Shown here: piece after piece, positions 16,327 to 24,555 of the stretch
How positions within the stretch are numbered: the first letter of the stretch is position 1
Layout: the number at the start of each line of letters is the position of its first letter
NCBI GenBank assembly: GCA_038257845.1
Contig: JBBSQL010000003.1
Span: 1 to 64,000, forward strand
Reading direction: 5' to 3'
Length of the DNA stretch: 64,000 bases
From: JAFDXJ01 sp038257845
Lineage (GTDB): Bacteria > Bacteroidota > Bacteroidia > Chitinophagales > Chitinophagaceae
Translations under genes and position numbers: made by a program
The notes under the pieces: generated by a model
Database searches by the model: none
Told to the model about the DNA's origin: nothing
What the model saw: the letters and a program-made list of their open reading frames with translations, nothing else

Positions 16327-17952
16327 CTATTTATTTTGACCTGGTTTAGGTTCGTCTTTTTTTTCTTCTGGCTTCAACTTATCCTGATCTGCTTTTGGCT
16401 TGTCTTTATCTTGTTCCGGATCGGGCTTTGGCTTCTCCAGAAACGGTGCAAGAATTGTTCCGGCAATTTTTAAAATAGCCTTACTATCGTCATCACTCAG
16501 TTTTGCATTTGAAGATAACCGCTTGATTATTTCATCCGGAAAATTGTTGAAATTTTTAAGCAAGGCATCTTGCGCGTTCTTAATTTTTTCAAGTGGTACC
16601 GTATCAAGTAAACCATTTTTCAACGCAAGCAAAATCACGATTTGTTCTGAAACCGGCATCTGCTGAAGCTCCGGTTGTTTAAGACATTCACGAATTCTCT
16701 TTCCATGCTCAATGGTCTTTTTTGTATTTTCATCGAGCCTTGTACCAAAACGTGCAAAGGTTTCAAGTTCTTCAAATTGTGCATACTCCAATTTTAAATT
16801 TGCAATGGAACGATATGCGGGTAACTGCGCTTTATCGCCAACTCTTGATACAGATTTTCCAACATCAACGGCAGGTAAAATACCAAGTTCGAATAATTTG
16901 GGGGATAGATAAATTTGTCCGTCAGTAATTGAAATTAAATTCGTAGGAATGTATGCTGAAATATTTTGTGCCTCTGTTTCAATGATAGGCAAAGCGGTTA
17001 ACGAACCACCTTTCAGGTCATTACTTAAGTGTGTTGATCTCTCCAATAAACGGGAATGTATATAAAATATATCTCCGGGAAAAGCTTCACGTCCGGGCGG
17101 TCTTCTCAACAATAATGAGATCTCCCGATACGCACGTGCATGATGTGTAAGGTCATCATAAACGATCAGCACATCACGACCCTGTTCCATAAAAAATTCT
17201 GCAATGCTGGTGGCAGCGTACGGTGCGATATATTCCAAACCCGGCGAATTATTTCCCTCAGCCACAACAACAGTTGTATAATCCATTGCACCTTTTTCCT
17301 CCAGGTTAGCAATCACTTTTGCAACTGCCGATGCACGCTGACCGATAGCGCAATAAACGCATAAAACATTTTTATCTTTTTGGTTAAGGATGGCATCAAT
17401 TGCAATCGCAGTTTTGCCTGTTTGACGATCACCAACAATCAATTCACGTTGTCCGCGACCAATTGGAATTAATGCATCAATCACTTTAATGCCTGTCTGC
17501 AACGGAACGGTAACGGGATTACGATCCATGATAGCAGGTGCCGGTCTTTCAATCGGCAGTCTTTGCTGGCTGGCAACATCACCTTTATTATCTATCGGTT
17601 CGCCCAAAGGATTTACTACTCTGCCTGTCAAAGCATCTCCAACCGGAACATCCATTACACGACCTGTTCTTTCTACTTCATCACCGGCAGTTAGCAAAGA
17701 ATCTTTGCCTAAAAGAATTACACCAATTTCATCTTCATCAATATTGTAAGCAATGCCAAACAAACCGTTGGGAAATTGAAGCAATTCTTCAAACCCAACA
17801 TTCGGTAAACCGGAAACTTTTACAATGCCTGTTGATACACTTGTTACAATACCAATTTCGCGCGGTGCAAATGGAAAAACGTAATTATTTATACTATCGT
17901 CTGATAGTTCTATTGTATTTGTTGTAGTTATATTTTTTTCCGTTTCTGTCAT
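16327..17952 (-). CDS. atpA: N-type ATPase alpha subunit with Lys/Pro/Asp-rich tail
   Basis: The non-catalytic headpiece subunit of the second ATPase. It has 541 residues with the P-loop GDRQTGKT at 174-181 and RRPPGREAFPGDIFY. It is clearly distinct from the housekeeping alpha at the left end. The C-terminus carries an unusual low-complexity extension of about 35 residues rich in Lys, Pro, Asp and Gln (repeating KPxPDxxxDK and KPEEKKDEPKP). This is not part of the usual alpha fold and is probably disordered. It is separated from atpF by a single base and followed after 2 nt by atpG. Confidence 0.95.
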   Translation of the reverse strand: MTETEKNITTTNTIELSDDSINNYVFPFAPREIGIVTSVSTGIVKVSGLPNVGFEELLQFPNGLFGIAYNIDEDEIGVILLGKDSLLTAGDEVERTGRVMDVPVGDALTGRVVNPLGEPIDNKGDVASQQRLPIERPAPAIMDRNPVTVPLQTGIKVIDALIPIGRGQRELIVGDRQTGKTAIAIDAILNQKDKNVLCVYCAIGQRASAVAKVIANLEEKGAMDYTTVVVAEGNNSPGLEYIAPYAATSIAEFFMEQGRDVLIVYDDLTHHARAYREISLLLRRPPGREAFPGDIFYIHSRLLERSTHLSNDLKGGSLTALPIIETEAQNISAYIPTNLISITDGQIYLSPKLFELGILPAVDVGKSVSRVGDKAQLPAYRSIANLKLEYAQFEELETFARFGTRLDENTKKTIEHGKRIRECLKQPELQQMPVSEQIVILLALKNGLLDTVPLEKIKNAQDALLKNFNNFPDEIIKRLSSNAKLSDDDSKAILKIAGTILAPFLEKPKPDPEQDKDKPKADQDKLKPEEKKDEPKPGQNK

Positions 17953-17953
17953 G

Positions 17954-18754
17954 TTAGACTGTTGCTGGTTGGCTATTTATTGCAGGCTTTGCATTTTGTT
18001 TATCCTTTGTTGACGCAGCTATATTTTGTTGAAGTGATTGAAGATATTCAGCAAAACTCCAGGCGAGTTTATAACCGTTTGTTGTAAGCTCAATACCACT
18101 GATTATTTCTGGTACTGTTTTAAATTGCAATTGTGCATCTGCACTTAATATTATATTAACTGCATCATGAATTTCGTCTTGTTGTTTTGCAGGTAAATCA
18201 AATGCGCTTCTTACTAAAATAGTATTTGCATTGGATTTAAATGCCGTTATGAATTGTTGTTTTTCATCATCATTCAATGCCTGCAACCGTTTAATAAAAG
18301 TATTCACTGATTGTTCTTCGAGGCTTGATGAAGCCATTTCTTTCAACGCTTTTTTTGCGATGGCAAAAACCTGTTGTTGTGTTTTATCGGCACTTGCCAA
18401 GGCATCAGCTTCCTGTTTTTCTTTAGCCGCTTTTTCAAGCTTGTCACGTAATGCATTGGCTTCATTTTTTGCATCTTCCAACAACTTATCACGCTGTGTA
18501 TTGGTATCTGCAACTGCTTTATCCATCAATGCTTTTTTCTGCGCATCAAAATCATCATTTCTTTTTTTGAAATCTGCCTGCTCATTTTCAGCCACTGCTT
18601 TTTTATCATCCGCATCCTTTATTTGCGCAGCAATTTTTTTCTCTCTTTCATCAATGGCTTTGAGTATGGGTTTATATAAAAACCGTTTCAGTAACCAAAC
18701 CAAAATGAGAAAATTAATTACTTGCGCAATTACCGTAAACCAGTTAATTTTCAT
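17954..18754 (-). CDS. atpF: N-type ATPase b subunit fused to a delta-like domain
   Basis: The peripheral stalk subunit. Of the 266 residues, the first 25 or so form the membrane anchor (NWFTVIAQVINFLILVWLLKRFLYKPIL), followed by a long Lys/Ala/Asp-rich coiled coil (about 35-125). A globular C-terminal part (about 130-240) resembles the delta/OSCP-like region. Canonical b is about 160 residues; the extra domain explains why no separate delta gene exists in this operon, a known trait of N-ATPases. An AT-rich gap of 35 bp separates it from atpE. Confidence 0.9.
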   Translation of the reverse strand: MKINWFTVIAQVINFLILVWLLKRFLYKPILKAIDEREKKIAAQIKDADDKKAVAENEQADFKKRNDDFDAQKKALMDKAVADTNTQRDKLLEDAKNEANALRDKLEKAAKEKQEADALASADKTQQQVFAIAKKALKEMASSSLEEQSVNTFIKRLQALNDDEKQQFITAFKSNANTILVRSAFDLPAKQQDEIHDAVNIILSADAQLQFKTVPEIISGIELTTNGYKLAWSFAEYLQSLQQNIAASTKDKQNAKPAINSQPATV

Positions 18755-18789
18755 CTGATAATTTTTATATTTAGTTTTTGCTCATTTGA

Positions 18790-19065
18790 TTATTTATGAG
18801 TTGCGATGATGTGATTCCAAAAGGGATTAGCGAAAATGAGAATCATCGAAACCACGAAACAGTAGATTGCTGTTGACTCAATCATTGCCAGGCCCACGAA
18901 TAAAGTCCTTGTAATCGTTGGTGCAGCATCGGGTTGTTGCGCAATAGAGCTTAATGCCGATGATACTGATTTGCCTTCACCCAATGCAGGCATCATGCAA
19001 CCAATGCCTGTTGTAAGTCCGGCAGTAATGATTGATGCAATTGCAATTAAAGTTGTACTATCCAT
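18790..19065 (-). CDS. atpE: N-type ATPase c subunit (rotor ring)
   Basis: The membrane rotor subunit that carries the coupling ion. The 91 residues form two transmembrane helices joined by the polar loop QQPD (43-46). Helix 2 has the ion-binding Glu63 followed by Ser64, Thr65 and Tyr68 (ESTAIY), the pattern associated with Na+ coordination. Helix 1 has an additional Glu30 in ALGEGK, at the place where Na+ rings carry Gln. This two-carboxylate arrangement is typical of N-ATPases; at least one such ring has been reported to be proton-selective, so the transported ion cannot be fixed from sequence. Confidence 0.95.
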   Translation of the reverse strand: MDSTTLIAIASIITAGLTTGIGCMMPALGEGKSVSSALSSIAQQPDAAPTITRTLFVGLAMIESTAIYCFVVSMILIFANPFWNHIIATHK

Positions 19066-19072
19066 TTGATTT

Positions 19073-19774
19073 TTATTTATTTGTTACTGATTTTGTTTTA
19101 CTACTTTTTTTTGAATCGTGCACAGCGGCAGTTATATATACTGTTGCCAGGATGCTGAAAATATAAGCCTGTACTGTTCCTGTGAGCAAGCCAAGCGCAC
19201 TCATTATAATTGGGAAAATAAAAGGCGAAATGCTTAATAAAATTGCGACGATCATTCCCCCGCTCATAATGTTCCCAAACAATCTTACTGCCAATGCAAG
19301 TGTGCGTGAAATTTCGCTGATGAGATTAAAAGGCAGCATAATAAATGTTGGCTGCAGGTATGATTTTAAATATCCTTTCAAACCGCTTTTGCTGATGCCA
19401 AAAAATGGTACTGCCATAAATACACAAAGCGCAAGTGCTGTTGTTGTAGAAAGCGATGCGGTTGGCGGCGTATAGCCTGGAAATATAATACAGATATTAG
19501 CAACACCAATAAACAAAAATAACGTGCCGATAAAGCCAATATATTGTTCCGGTTTATTTAATCCAACTTCTTTAATTTGCTGGTTGATGCCTGTAACGAT
19601 CATTTCAAGAAAGCATTGCCAGCGTGAAATATGAATATCCGTTTTGAGTTTGCGTGTAACCAATCTTGCGGCTATAATTAACACTAGCATTAAAGCCCAG
19701 GTAGTAACGATGGTAAGATTGATGGTGATGAAACCATGTTGCCAGAAAATAGTTTGGTCGGGGCTAAGCTTCAT
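19073..19774 (-). CDS. atpB: N-type ATPase a subunit
   Basis: The stator membrane subunit forming the ion half-channels. The 233 residues have about five or six transmembrane segments. The essential arginine is in ISRTLALAVRLFGNIMSGG, facing the rotor glutamate. It is shorter than the housekeeping a subunits of Bacteroidota, which carry a long N-terminal extension; this supports its N-ATPase origin. It overlaps atpR by 11 nt and precedes atpE by 7 nt. Confidence 0.93.
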   Translation of the reverse strand: MKLSPDQTIFWQHGFITINLTIVTTWALMLVLIIAARLVTRKLKTDIHISRWQCFLEMIVTGINQQIKEVGLNKPEQYIGFIGTLFLFIGVANICIIFPGYTPPTASLSTTTALALCVFMAVPFFGISKSGLKGYLKSYLQPTFIMLPFNLISEISRTLALAVRLFGNIMSGGMIVAILLSISPFIFPIIMSALGLLTGTVQAYIFSILATVYITAAVHDSKKSSKTKSVTNK

Positions 19775-20078
19775 GTTTATTCTCCTTTATTAGTTGTAAA
19801 TTTTTTGCATCAATTGCTTTGGTGAAATGAATTACAATAAACCTGGCTGCGATAAAACCAATTAAACAACTAACAAGGCGTTGCCAGTTTCCGGAACTGA
19901 TAAAATAAAATCCGAATAGTACAATTCCCACACGAACGATGAAACTGCCTAACATCAATAGCGCCGGTATTTTAGCAGTAACTATTTTTTTTACGGTAAA
20001 CCAAAGCCCGCCAAAAAATATAATGCCCAAGGCAATTCCTGCAACAAAAGCGAATATGATTAATAGGGTTTCATTCAT
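19764..20078 (-). CDS. atpR: N-type ATPase accessory protein AtpR
   Basis: A small membrane protein found only in N-ATPase operons. The 104 residues make about three transmembrane helices with charged residues inside them (Arg in FIVRVGIVLFG and AARFIVIHF), which in this family may interact with the rotor glutamates during ring assembly (inference from the family). It overlaps both neighbours (atpQ by 8 nt, atpB by 11 nt), so translation is coupled. Confidence 0.85.
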   Translation of the reverse strand: MNETLLIIFAFVAGIALGIIFFGGLWFTVKKIVTAKIPALLMLGSFIVRVGIVLFGFYFISSGNWQRLVSCLIGFIAARFIVIHFTKAIDAKNLQLIKENKHEA

Positions 20079-20397
20079 TGTTTTCTACTTTATCGTTATG
20101 CATTTCTTTATCTTCTTTAGCAACCCAATACCAGGCAATAATGCTACCGGTGAATAACCCAATAACCAGGCATGAAAGCGTCCATGAAAAGGTTTGCGGG
20201 TATTTTTTATCCAGCCAAAACCCAAGAGCAGCACCCAATAATGTAGGCACCGCAACTGACCAGCCTACCATTCCCATCATACCTAAACCCATCCAAACGC
20301 CTTTGTTTTTATTACGCAACGCTTTTAGCTTTTGCCTTTCTTTTTCAGCAATCTGCCCGCTAAAAAAATCTTCGTACTTGTTTTTTACAGGTCTCAT
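20071..20397 (-). CDS. atpQ: N-type ATPase accessory protein AtpQ (AtpI family)
   Basis: A 108-residue AtpI-like protein with a basic cytoplasmic N-terminus and two transmembrane hairpins. The pattern GWSVAVPTLLGAALGFWLDKKYP matches the AtpI/F0F1-ATPase subunit family (usually 'GxxLGxWLDxxxxT'). AtpI-type proteins help assemble c-rings. It is the third gene of the operon, 2 nt after atpC. Confidence 0.87.
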   Translation of the reverse strand: MRPVKNKYEDFFSGQIAEKERQKLKALRNKNKGVWMGLGMMGMVGWSVAVPTLLGAALGFWLDKKYPQTFSWTLSCLVIGLFTGSIIAWYWVAKEDKEMHNDKVENNE

Positions 20398-20399
20398 AA

Positions 20400-20786
20400 T
20401 TACTTGTTTCGAAATTTATCAAAGCTGTAAATGAAACCGCTTTCGAGCTTTAGCGTTATTGCACGCATACTCATTTCTGTTTCATCCTGCTTTTTAAATT
20501 CATTTTTTACCAACTCACTCAACTTGCCCAGATCAACGCCGCCAACAGCATTGCGAACAGATACCAAAACTTCACTTCCTGCTTTTACCATTACACCTGC
20601 ATCAACAGCGATATATTTCGCGCTACCATTTATTTCATACATAAAAATTCCCGGCACCAAGGCTGCTACACAATCGAGTCTGTGTGGTAATAAACCATAA
20701 GAGCCTTTGCTTGTTTCCATCACTATGTTGCTTACATTATTGATGTCCGCAAACACTTTGAACGGAAGTAATATTTTAAGATGCAT
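20400..20786 (-). CDS. atpC: N-type ATPase epsilon subunit
   Basis: A 128-residue epsilon subunit. The N-terminal beta-sandwich MHLKILLPFKVFADINNVSNIVMETSKGSYGLLPHRLDC contains the diagnostic G-LPHR pattern, and a C-terminal helical part follows (about 85-128). It connects gamma to the c-ring. It is separated from the upstream atpD by about 180 bp containing a palindromic repeat, an unusual interruption in this operon. Confidence 0.92.
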   Translation of the reverse strand: MHLKILLPFKVFADINNVSNIVMETSKGSYGLLPHRLDCVAALVPGIFMYEINGSAKYIAVDAGVMVKAGSEVLVSVRNAVGGVDLGKLSELVKNEFKKQDETEMSMRAITLKLESGFIYSFDKFRNK

Positions 20787-20879
20787 TGAATTCTTATTTT
20801 TTGTTGACCAGCATTTTTACTTCGTGGCATCTTCGTTGTGTCACTCTCTTGTACTTCATATTTACATGGCAACTTTCAT

Positions 20880-20976
20880 TGTCTGAATCACTGATTTAAC
20901 GGATTAGAGGATTTCACAGATTTACATTATTCAATCCGTGAAATCCGTGCAATCATTTTAATCCATGGTTCAGACA
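20880..20976. repeat. 97-bp imperfect palindromic element between atpD and atpC
   Basis: The ends are inverted copies: TGTCTGAATCA at 20880 and TGGTTCAGACA ending at 20976 (one mismatch). Inside, GGATTTCACAGATT pairs with AATCCGTGAAATCC. The whole element can fold into one long hairpin. Its form (inverted ends, rich in ATCCGTGAAATCC) is like dispersed non-coding repeats seen in Bacteroidota genomes. It lies inside the N-ATPase operon, and its right end supplies the TGA stop codon of atpD. Confidence 0.8.
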
Positions 20977-22376
20977 GCTTTCTTTTTTATTTCATCTATC
21001 GATCCAATCATATAAAAAGCACTCTCCGGATAATCTTTAAATTCATCCGCCAAAATTCGTTCACATCCATCCAACGCATCTTTCAAACTCACCTGTTTTC
21101 CTTTGATGCCGCTGAATTGTTCGGTTGCAAAAAACGGTTGTGTGAGAAAACGTTCTATTCTTCTTGCACGATTCACGACGTTACGGTCTTGCACCGATAA
21201 CTGTTCCATGCCAAGCATAGAAATGATGTCTTTCAGTTCTTCATATTGCGCCAGTGTTTGCCGTAATTTTTGTGCAAGATTATAATGTCTTTCTCCAATA
21301 ATTCCCGGCGTTGCCATTTTAGAATTTGACTGCAATAAATCAATGGAAGGATACAAACCTTCACTTGCTTTTTTTCTTGATAAAGCAATAGAAGCTGAAA
21401 GATGTGAGAACGTATGCACAGCAGCAGGATCAGTTAAATCATCTGCTGGCACATAAACAGCTTGAATAGAAGTGATGGCACCTGTATTTGTATACGCGAT
21501 GCGTTCTTCTAATTCTGATAACTCCGTTCCCATCGTAGGTTGATAGCCAAGCCGTGAAGGCATTTGTCCCATCAATCCGGATACTTCCATACCGGCTTGT
21601 ATAAAACGAAAAATATTATCTATCAACAACAACACATCACGGTGTTCATCATCCCGAAAATATTCAGCCATCGTTAGTGCCGCATGACCTACGCGAAAAC
21701 GTGCACCGGGTGGTTCATTCATTTGTCCAAAAACCATCACCATATCTTTTAGCAGATCGGCATCTTTCATGGCGTTGTACAATTCATTCCCTTCGCGGCA
21801 ACGTTCGCCAATTCCGCAAAACATGCTCACACCTTTATTATGACCAACCATGTTGTGAATCATCTCGGTAAGCAAAACAGTTTTACCAACACCTGCCCCA
21901 CCAAACAATCCCGCTTTGCCGCCACGTTCTAATGGTATCAACACATCAATAGCTTTTATTCCTGTTACAAATACTTCGGATTTGGTAGAGCGGCTTGCCA
22001 ATGATGGCGGCGACTGGTGTACATTGCGTTGCTGCATATTTTTCAACGGCTCAAGATGGTCAATAGTGTTGCCAAATACATCGAACATGCGTCCCATAAT
22101 TTCTTTGCCGATTGGAACAGTGAGTTCAGTTTCATTTGTTTCTACTACCATGCCACGGGCCAATCCCTGTGTAGGATTTAAAGAAATGCCGCGCACACTA
22201 TGATCATCCAATTGTGCTAAAACTTCAATGGATATTTCTTTATTTTTTCCGGAATGCAATAAAGTATAAACCGGTGGTAAATTATTTTCAAACCATACAT
22301 CTACAACACTGCCACGAACAGAAATAATTTTTCCATATTGTAATTTTTCAGCCGGATATGTTTCTGTTTCATTCAT
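20970..22376 (-). CDS. atpD: N-type ATPase beta subunit (catalytic)
   Basis: The catalytic subunit. The 468 residues include P-loop GGAGVGKT at 159-166, the glutamate-bearing GIGERCREGNELY near 188-200 (GERTREG in most F-ATPases; here Cys replaces Thr) and PADDLTDPAAVHTFSHLSA. As in all N-ATPase operons, beta comes first (order D-C-Q-R-B-E-F-A-G). It starts 3 nt after the alcohol dehydrogenase stop, so the two are likely co-transcribed. Its last codons and stop overlap the palindromic repeat. Confidence 0.96.
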   Translation of the reverse strand: MNETETYPAEKLQYGKIISVRGSVVDVWFENNLPPVYTLLHSGKNKEISIEVLAQLDDHSVRGISLNPTQGLARGMVVETNETELTVPIGKEIMGRMFDVFGNTIDHLEPLKNMQQRNVHQSPPSLASRSTKSEVFVTGIKAIDVLIPLERGGKAGLFGGAGVGKTVLLTEMIHNMVGHNKGVSMFCGIGERCREGNELYNAMKDADLLKDMVMVFGQMNEPPGARFRVGHAALTMAEYFRDDEHRDVLLLIDNIFRFIQAGMEVSGLMGQMPSRLGYQPTMGTELSELEERIAYTNTGAITSIQAVYVPADDLTDPAAVHTFSHLSASIALSRKKASEGLYPSIDLLQSNSKMATPGIIGERHYNLAQKLRQTLAQYEELKDIISMLGMEQLSVQDRNVVNRARRIERFLTQPFFATEQFSGIKGKQVSLKDALDGCERILADEFKDYPESAFYMIGSIDEIKKKAV

Positions 22377-22379
22377 GTA

Positions 22380-23486
22380 TTATGGTTCAATAATTACTTT
22401 CATTGCTTTCTCTTTCCCGGCATTGCCAAACACTTTGTACGCTTTCATTATCTCCTTTAATTTGAAATGATGTGTGATTAATTTTTTCGGTTTCAGCTTG
22501 CCCGACGAAACAGTTTTCAACAGCATGGGTGTTGTGTTTGTATTCACCAAACCCATGGTAATCGTAATGTTTTGTATCCATAGATTTTGAATCTGCAGGT
22601 CAACAGGTTTACCATGCACACCAATGTTCGCAAGATGGCCACCGGGACGAACAATTTTTTGACAAATATCAAAAGTTGCTGGAATACCAACCGCTTCAAT
22701 AGCTACATCAACGCCATCTTTTGTTACAGCCAGCATTTTTTTTACTGCATCTTCTTTGGCTGAATTAATCGTGTGCGTTGCGCCGAATTTTTTAGCCATT
22801 TTCAAGCGATTATCATCAAGGTCAATCATATAAATTTTTGCAGGAGAATAAAATTGTGCAGTGAGCAAAGCCGCCATACCAACTGGTCCTGCGCCGACAA
22901 TGGCAATTGTATCTCCTGGTTGAACCTGCCCTGCAATGACACCTATTTCAAAACCGGTTGGTAAAATATCACTCAACATTACCAGCGCTTCTTTGTCAGC
23001 ATTTGGTGGAATTAAATACAGACTGTTATTGGCATGCGGAATGCGAACATATTCTGCTTGTGTGCCATTAATCAAATGACCTAATATCCAGCCACCATCT
23101 ACACAATGCGAATACAATTGCTTTTTGCAATATTCACAAGTGCCATCGGATGTAATACAAGAGATAATTACATGATCACCTTTTTTAAAATTAGTAACAG
23201 AAGTTCCCACTTCTACAATTTCACCAACACCTTCATGACCCAATGTGGTACCGGGTTTTACCGATGGCGTTTTCCCATGTAAGATGCCTAAATCTGTTCC
23301 GCAGATCGTTGTCTTTATAACTTTCACCAAAGCATCTGTTGATTTTTCAATAACAGGTTTTGGTATTTTTTTTAGGGCAATTTTTCCAGGTCCATCATAT
23401 ACTAAACCTTTCATCGTTGCATGACTATCTAACGCTTTTTTTGCTTGTTTCTTTTTGTTTGAAACTTTCATTTTCTTTTCAATCAT
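22380..23486 (-). CDS. Zinc-dependent alcohol dehydrogenase (MDR family)
   Basis: A medium-chain dehydrogenase of 368 residues. The catalytic zinc region is TICGTDLGILHGK with GHEGVGEIVEVG. A structural zinc loop is reduced to three cysteines (TCEYCKKQLYSHC), and the Rossmann motif is AIVGAGPVGMAALLTAQFY. A Lys-rich extension of 24 residues precedes the usual family start MKGLVYDGPG, so the real start may be 23414. It likely reduces aldehydes or ketones with NADH, or the reverse. It is directly upstream of the N-ATPase operon (3 nt), which ties redox balancing to ion pumping. Confidence 0.9.
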   Translation of the reverse strand: MIEKKMKVSNKKKQAKKALDSHATMKGLVYDGPGKIALKKIPKPVIEKSTDALVKVIKTTICGTDLGILHGKTPSVKPGTTLGHEGVGEIVEVGTSVTNFKKGDHVIISCITSDGTCEYCKKQLYSHCVDGGWILGHLINGTQAEYVRIPHANNSLYLIPPNADKEALVMLSDILPTGFEIGVIAGQVQPGDTIAIVGAGPVGMAALLTAQFYSPAKIYMIDLDDNRLKMAKKFGATHTINSAKEDAVKKMLAVTKDGVDVAIEAVGIPATFDICQKIVRPGGHLANIGVHGKPVDLQIQNLWIQNITITMGLVNTNTTPMLLKTVSSGKLKPKKLITHHFKLKEIMKAYKVFGNAGKEKAMKVIIEP

Positions 23487-23593
23487 AGTTGGTATTTATT
23501 TATAAATTTTTTGTATCAAATAAATTCGTTTTATTCATGCTCAAAACTCTGCATTATAACAGTTTATTTAATTGATCTTACTCTTAAAAAAAT

Positions 23594-23607
23594 ATGATTT
23601 TCATCAT
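23594..23607. promoter_or_regulatory. FNR/CRP-like palindrome upstream of adh-N-ATPase
   Basis: ATGATTTTCATCAT is a perfect inverted repeat of five bases with a 4-nt spacer; one more base on each side also pairs. The form resembles the CRP/FNR-family consensus TTGAT-N4-ATCAA. It lies about 110 bp before the alcohol dehydrogenase start, in the 255-bp gap below the histidine kinase gene, a suitable place to control the adh-N-ATPase transcript. No regulator of that family is encoded in the window. Confidence 0.4.
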
Positions 23608-23741
23608 ACAGATTTAATTTTATTTTGATTAACAGGAGTACTGACTTGTATAATTTCAGTCTTTGCGGGATCAGCCAATCCATAATTTTGCGAGAGTAAC
23701 TTTTTGAACAACTTTATAAAAAGGTCATGTAATATTTTTTC

Positions 23742-24539
23742 TTATTCTTCATTTTGAACATTCATACTTTCTTGTTCTACCCGACAGATGTTTCCTTCAT
23801 TTGCCGCCACGTAGGTGTTAAATAAAAGCGTAAATCGGGTAAACACACTTTCATCGGATTCTACTTTAATCTCCACATTATTTGCCTCAAGAATAGTTTT
23901 TGTTATTTGTAATCCAAAACCCAATCCGCCGGGTTTATTCGTAAATCCTGCATCAAATATTGACTCTAAATGTGCTTCGCTGATGCCGCATCCATTGTCT
24001 TCAATTTCTATTACATATTTGCCCTCAATATATTTGCCGCTCAGCTTTAATATGCCTTTTTCAGAGGGCATTGCGTCTATTGCATTCACGATAATATTTG
24101 TGAAGGCAATTTTCATTTTTTCTTCATTCACCACTATAACAAAATCATCAGCAGAAAATGTTTTTATAACAGTGATGTTTTTCAGTTTCATCCTGTCATG
24201 CACAATATTCAATACTTCAGTAAGAAGCCCGTTAACGGAATGGCTTGCAATTTCTCTTTCATGCTTTTGATACGTAAGTAACCTGGTAATCAGGTCATTT
24301 ATTCTGACTGAATTTCTCATGATAATTTCGAGGTATTCTTTCTGATCATTATCTTCTAAAATGTTATACAGAATTTCAGCAGATAATTTAATACTCCCTA
24401 ATGGGTTACGCACTTCATGAGCAAGAAATGCTATAAATTCATGCTCATCATCATTAAATTTTGGAAAGTCTTTCTTCTGTAAATAATTATTTTTCTTTGG
24501 AATTAACGGCTCAGAAACAGCAGATGACAATGTTTTCAT
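23742..24539 (-). CDS. Soluble sensor-less histidine kinase
   Basis: A 265-residue kinase with only the dimerisation/phosphoacceptor and ATPase domains. The H-box is EFIAFLAHEVRNPLGSIKLS (His41), the N-box is FTNIIVNAIDAMPS, and the G boxes are IEIEDNGCGI and GGLGFGLQITKTI. There is no transmembrane helix and no PAS or GAF sensor, so it must receive its signal from a partner protein. No response regulator is adjacent. It lies 16 nt below a cupin gene, whose product might be the sensing partner (inference). Confidence 0.88.
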   Translation of the reverse strand: MKTLSSAVSEPLIPKKNNYLQKKDFPKFNDDEHEFIAFLAHEVRNPLGSIKLSAEILYNILEDNDQKEYLEIIMRNSVRINDLITRLLTYQKHEREIASHSVNGLLTEVLNIVHDRMKLKNITVIKTFSADDFVIVVNEEKMKIAFTNIIVNAIDAMPSEKGILKLSGKYIEGKYVIEIEDNGCGISEAHLESIFDAGFTNKPGGLGFGLQITKTILEANNVEIKVESDESVFTRFTLLFNTYVAANEGNICRVEQESMNVQNEE

Positions 24540-24555
24540 TTTTTATTATTTTTTG

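Noticed and set aside
20811..20875. Possible second repeat remnant before the palindromic element
   Set aside because: The sequence looks repeat-like, but no second copy is present in the window to support it.
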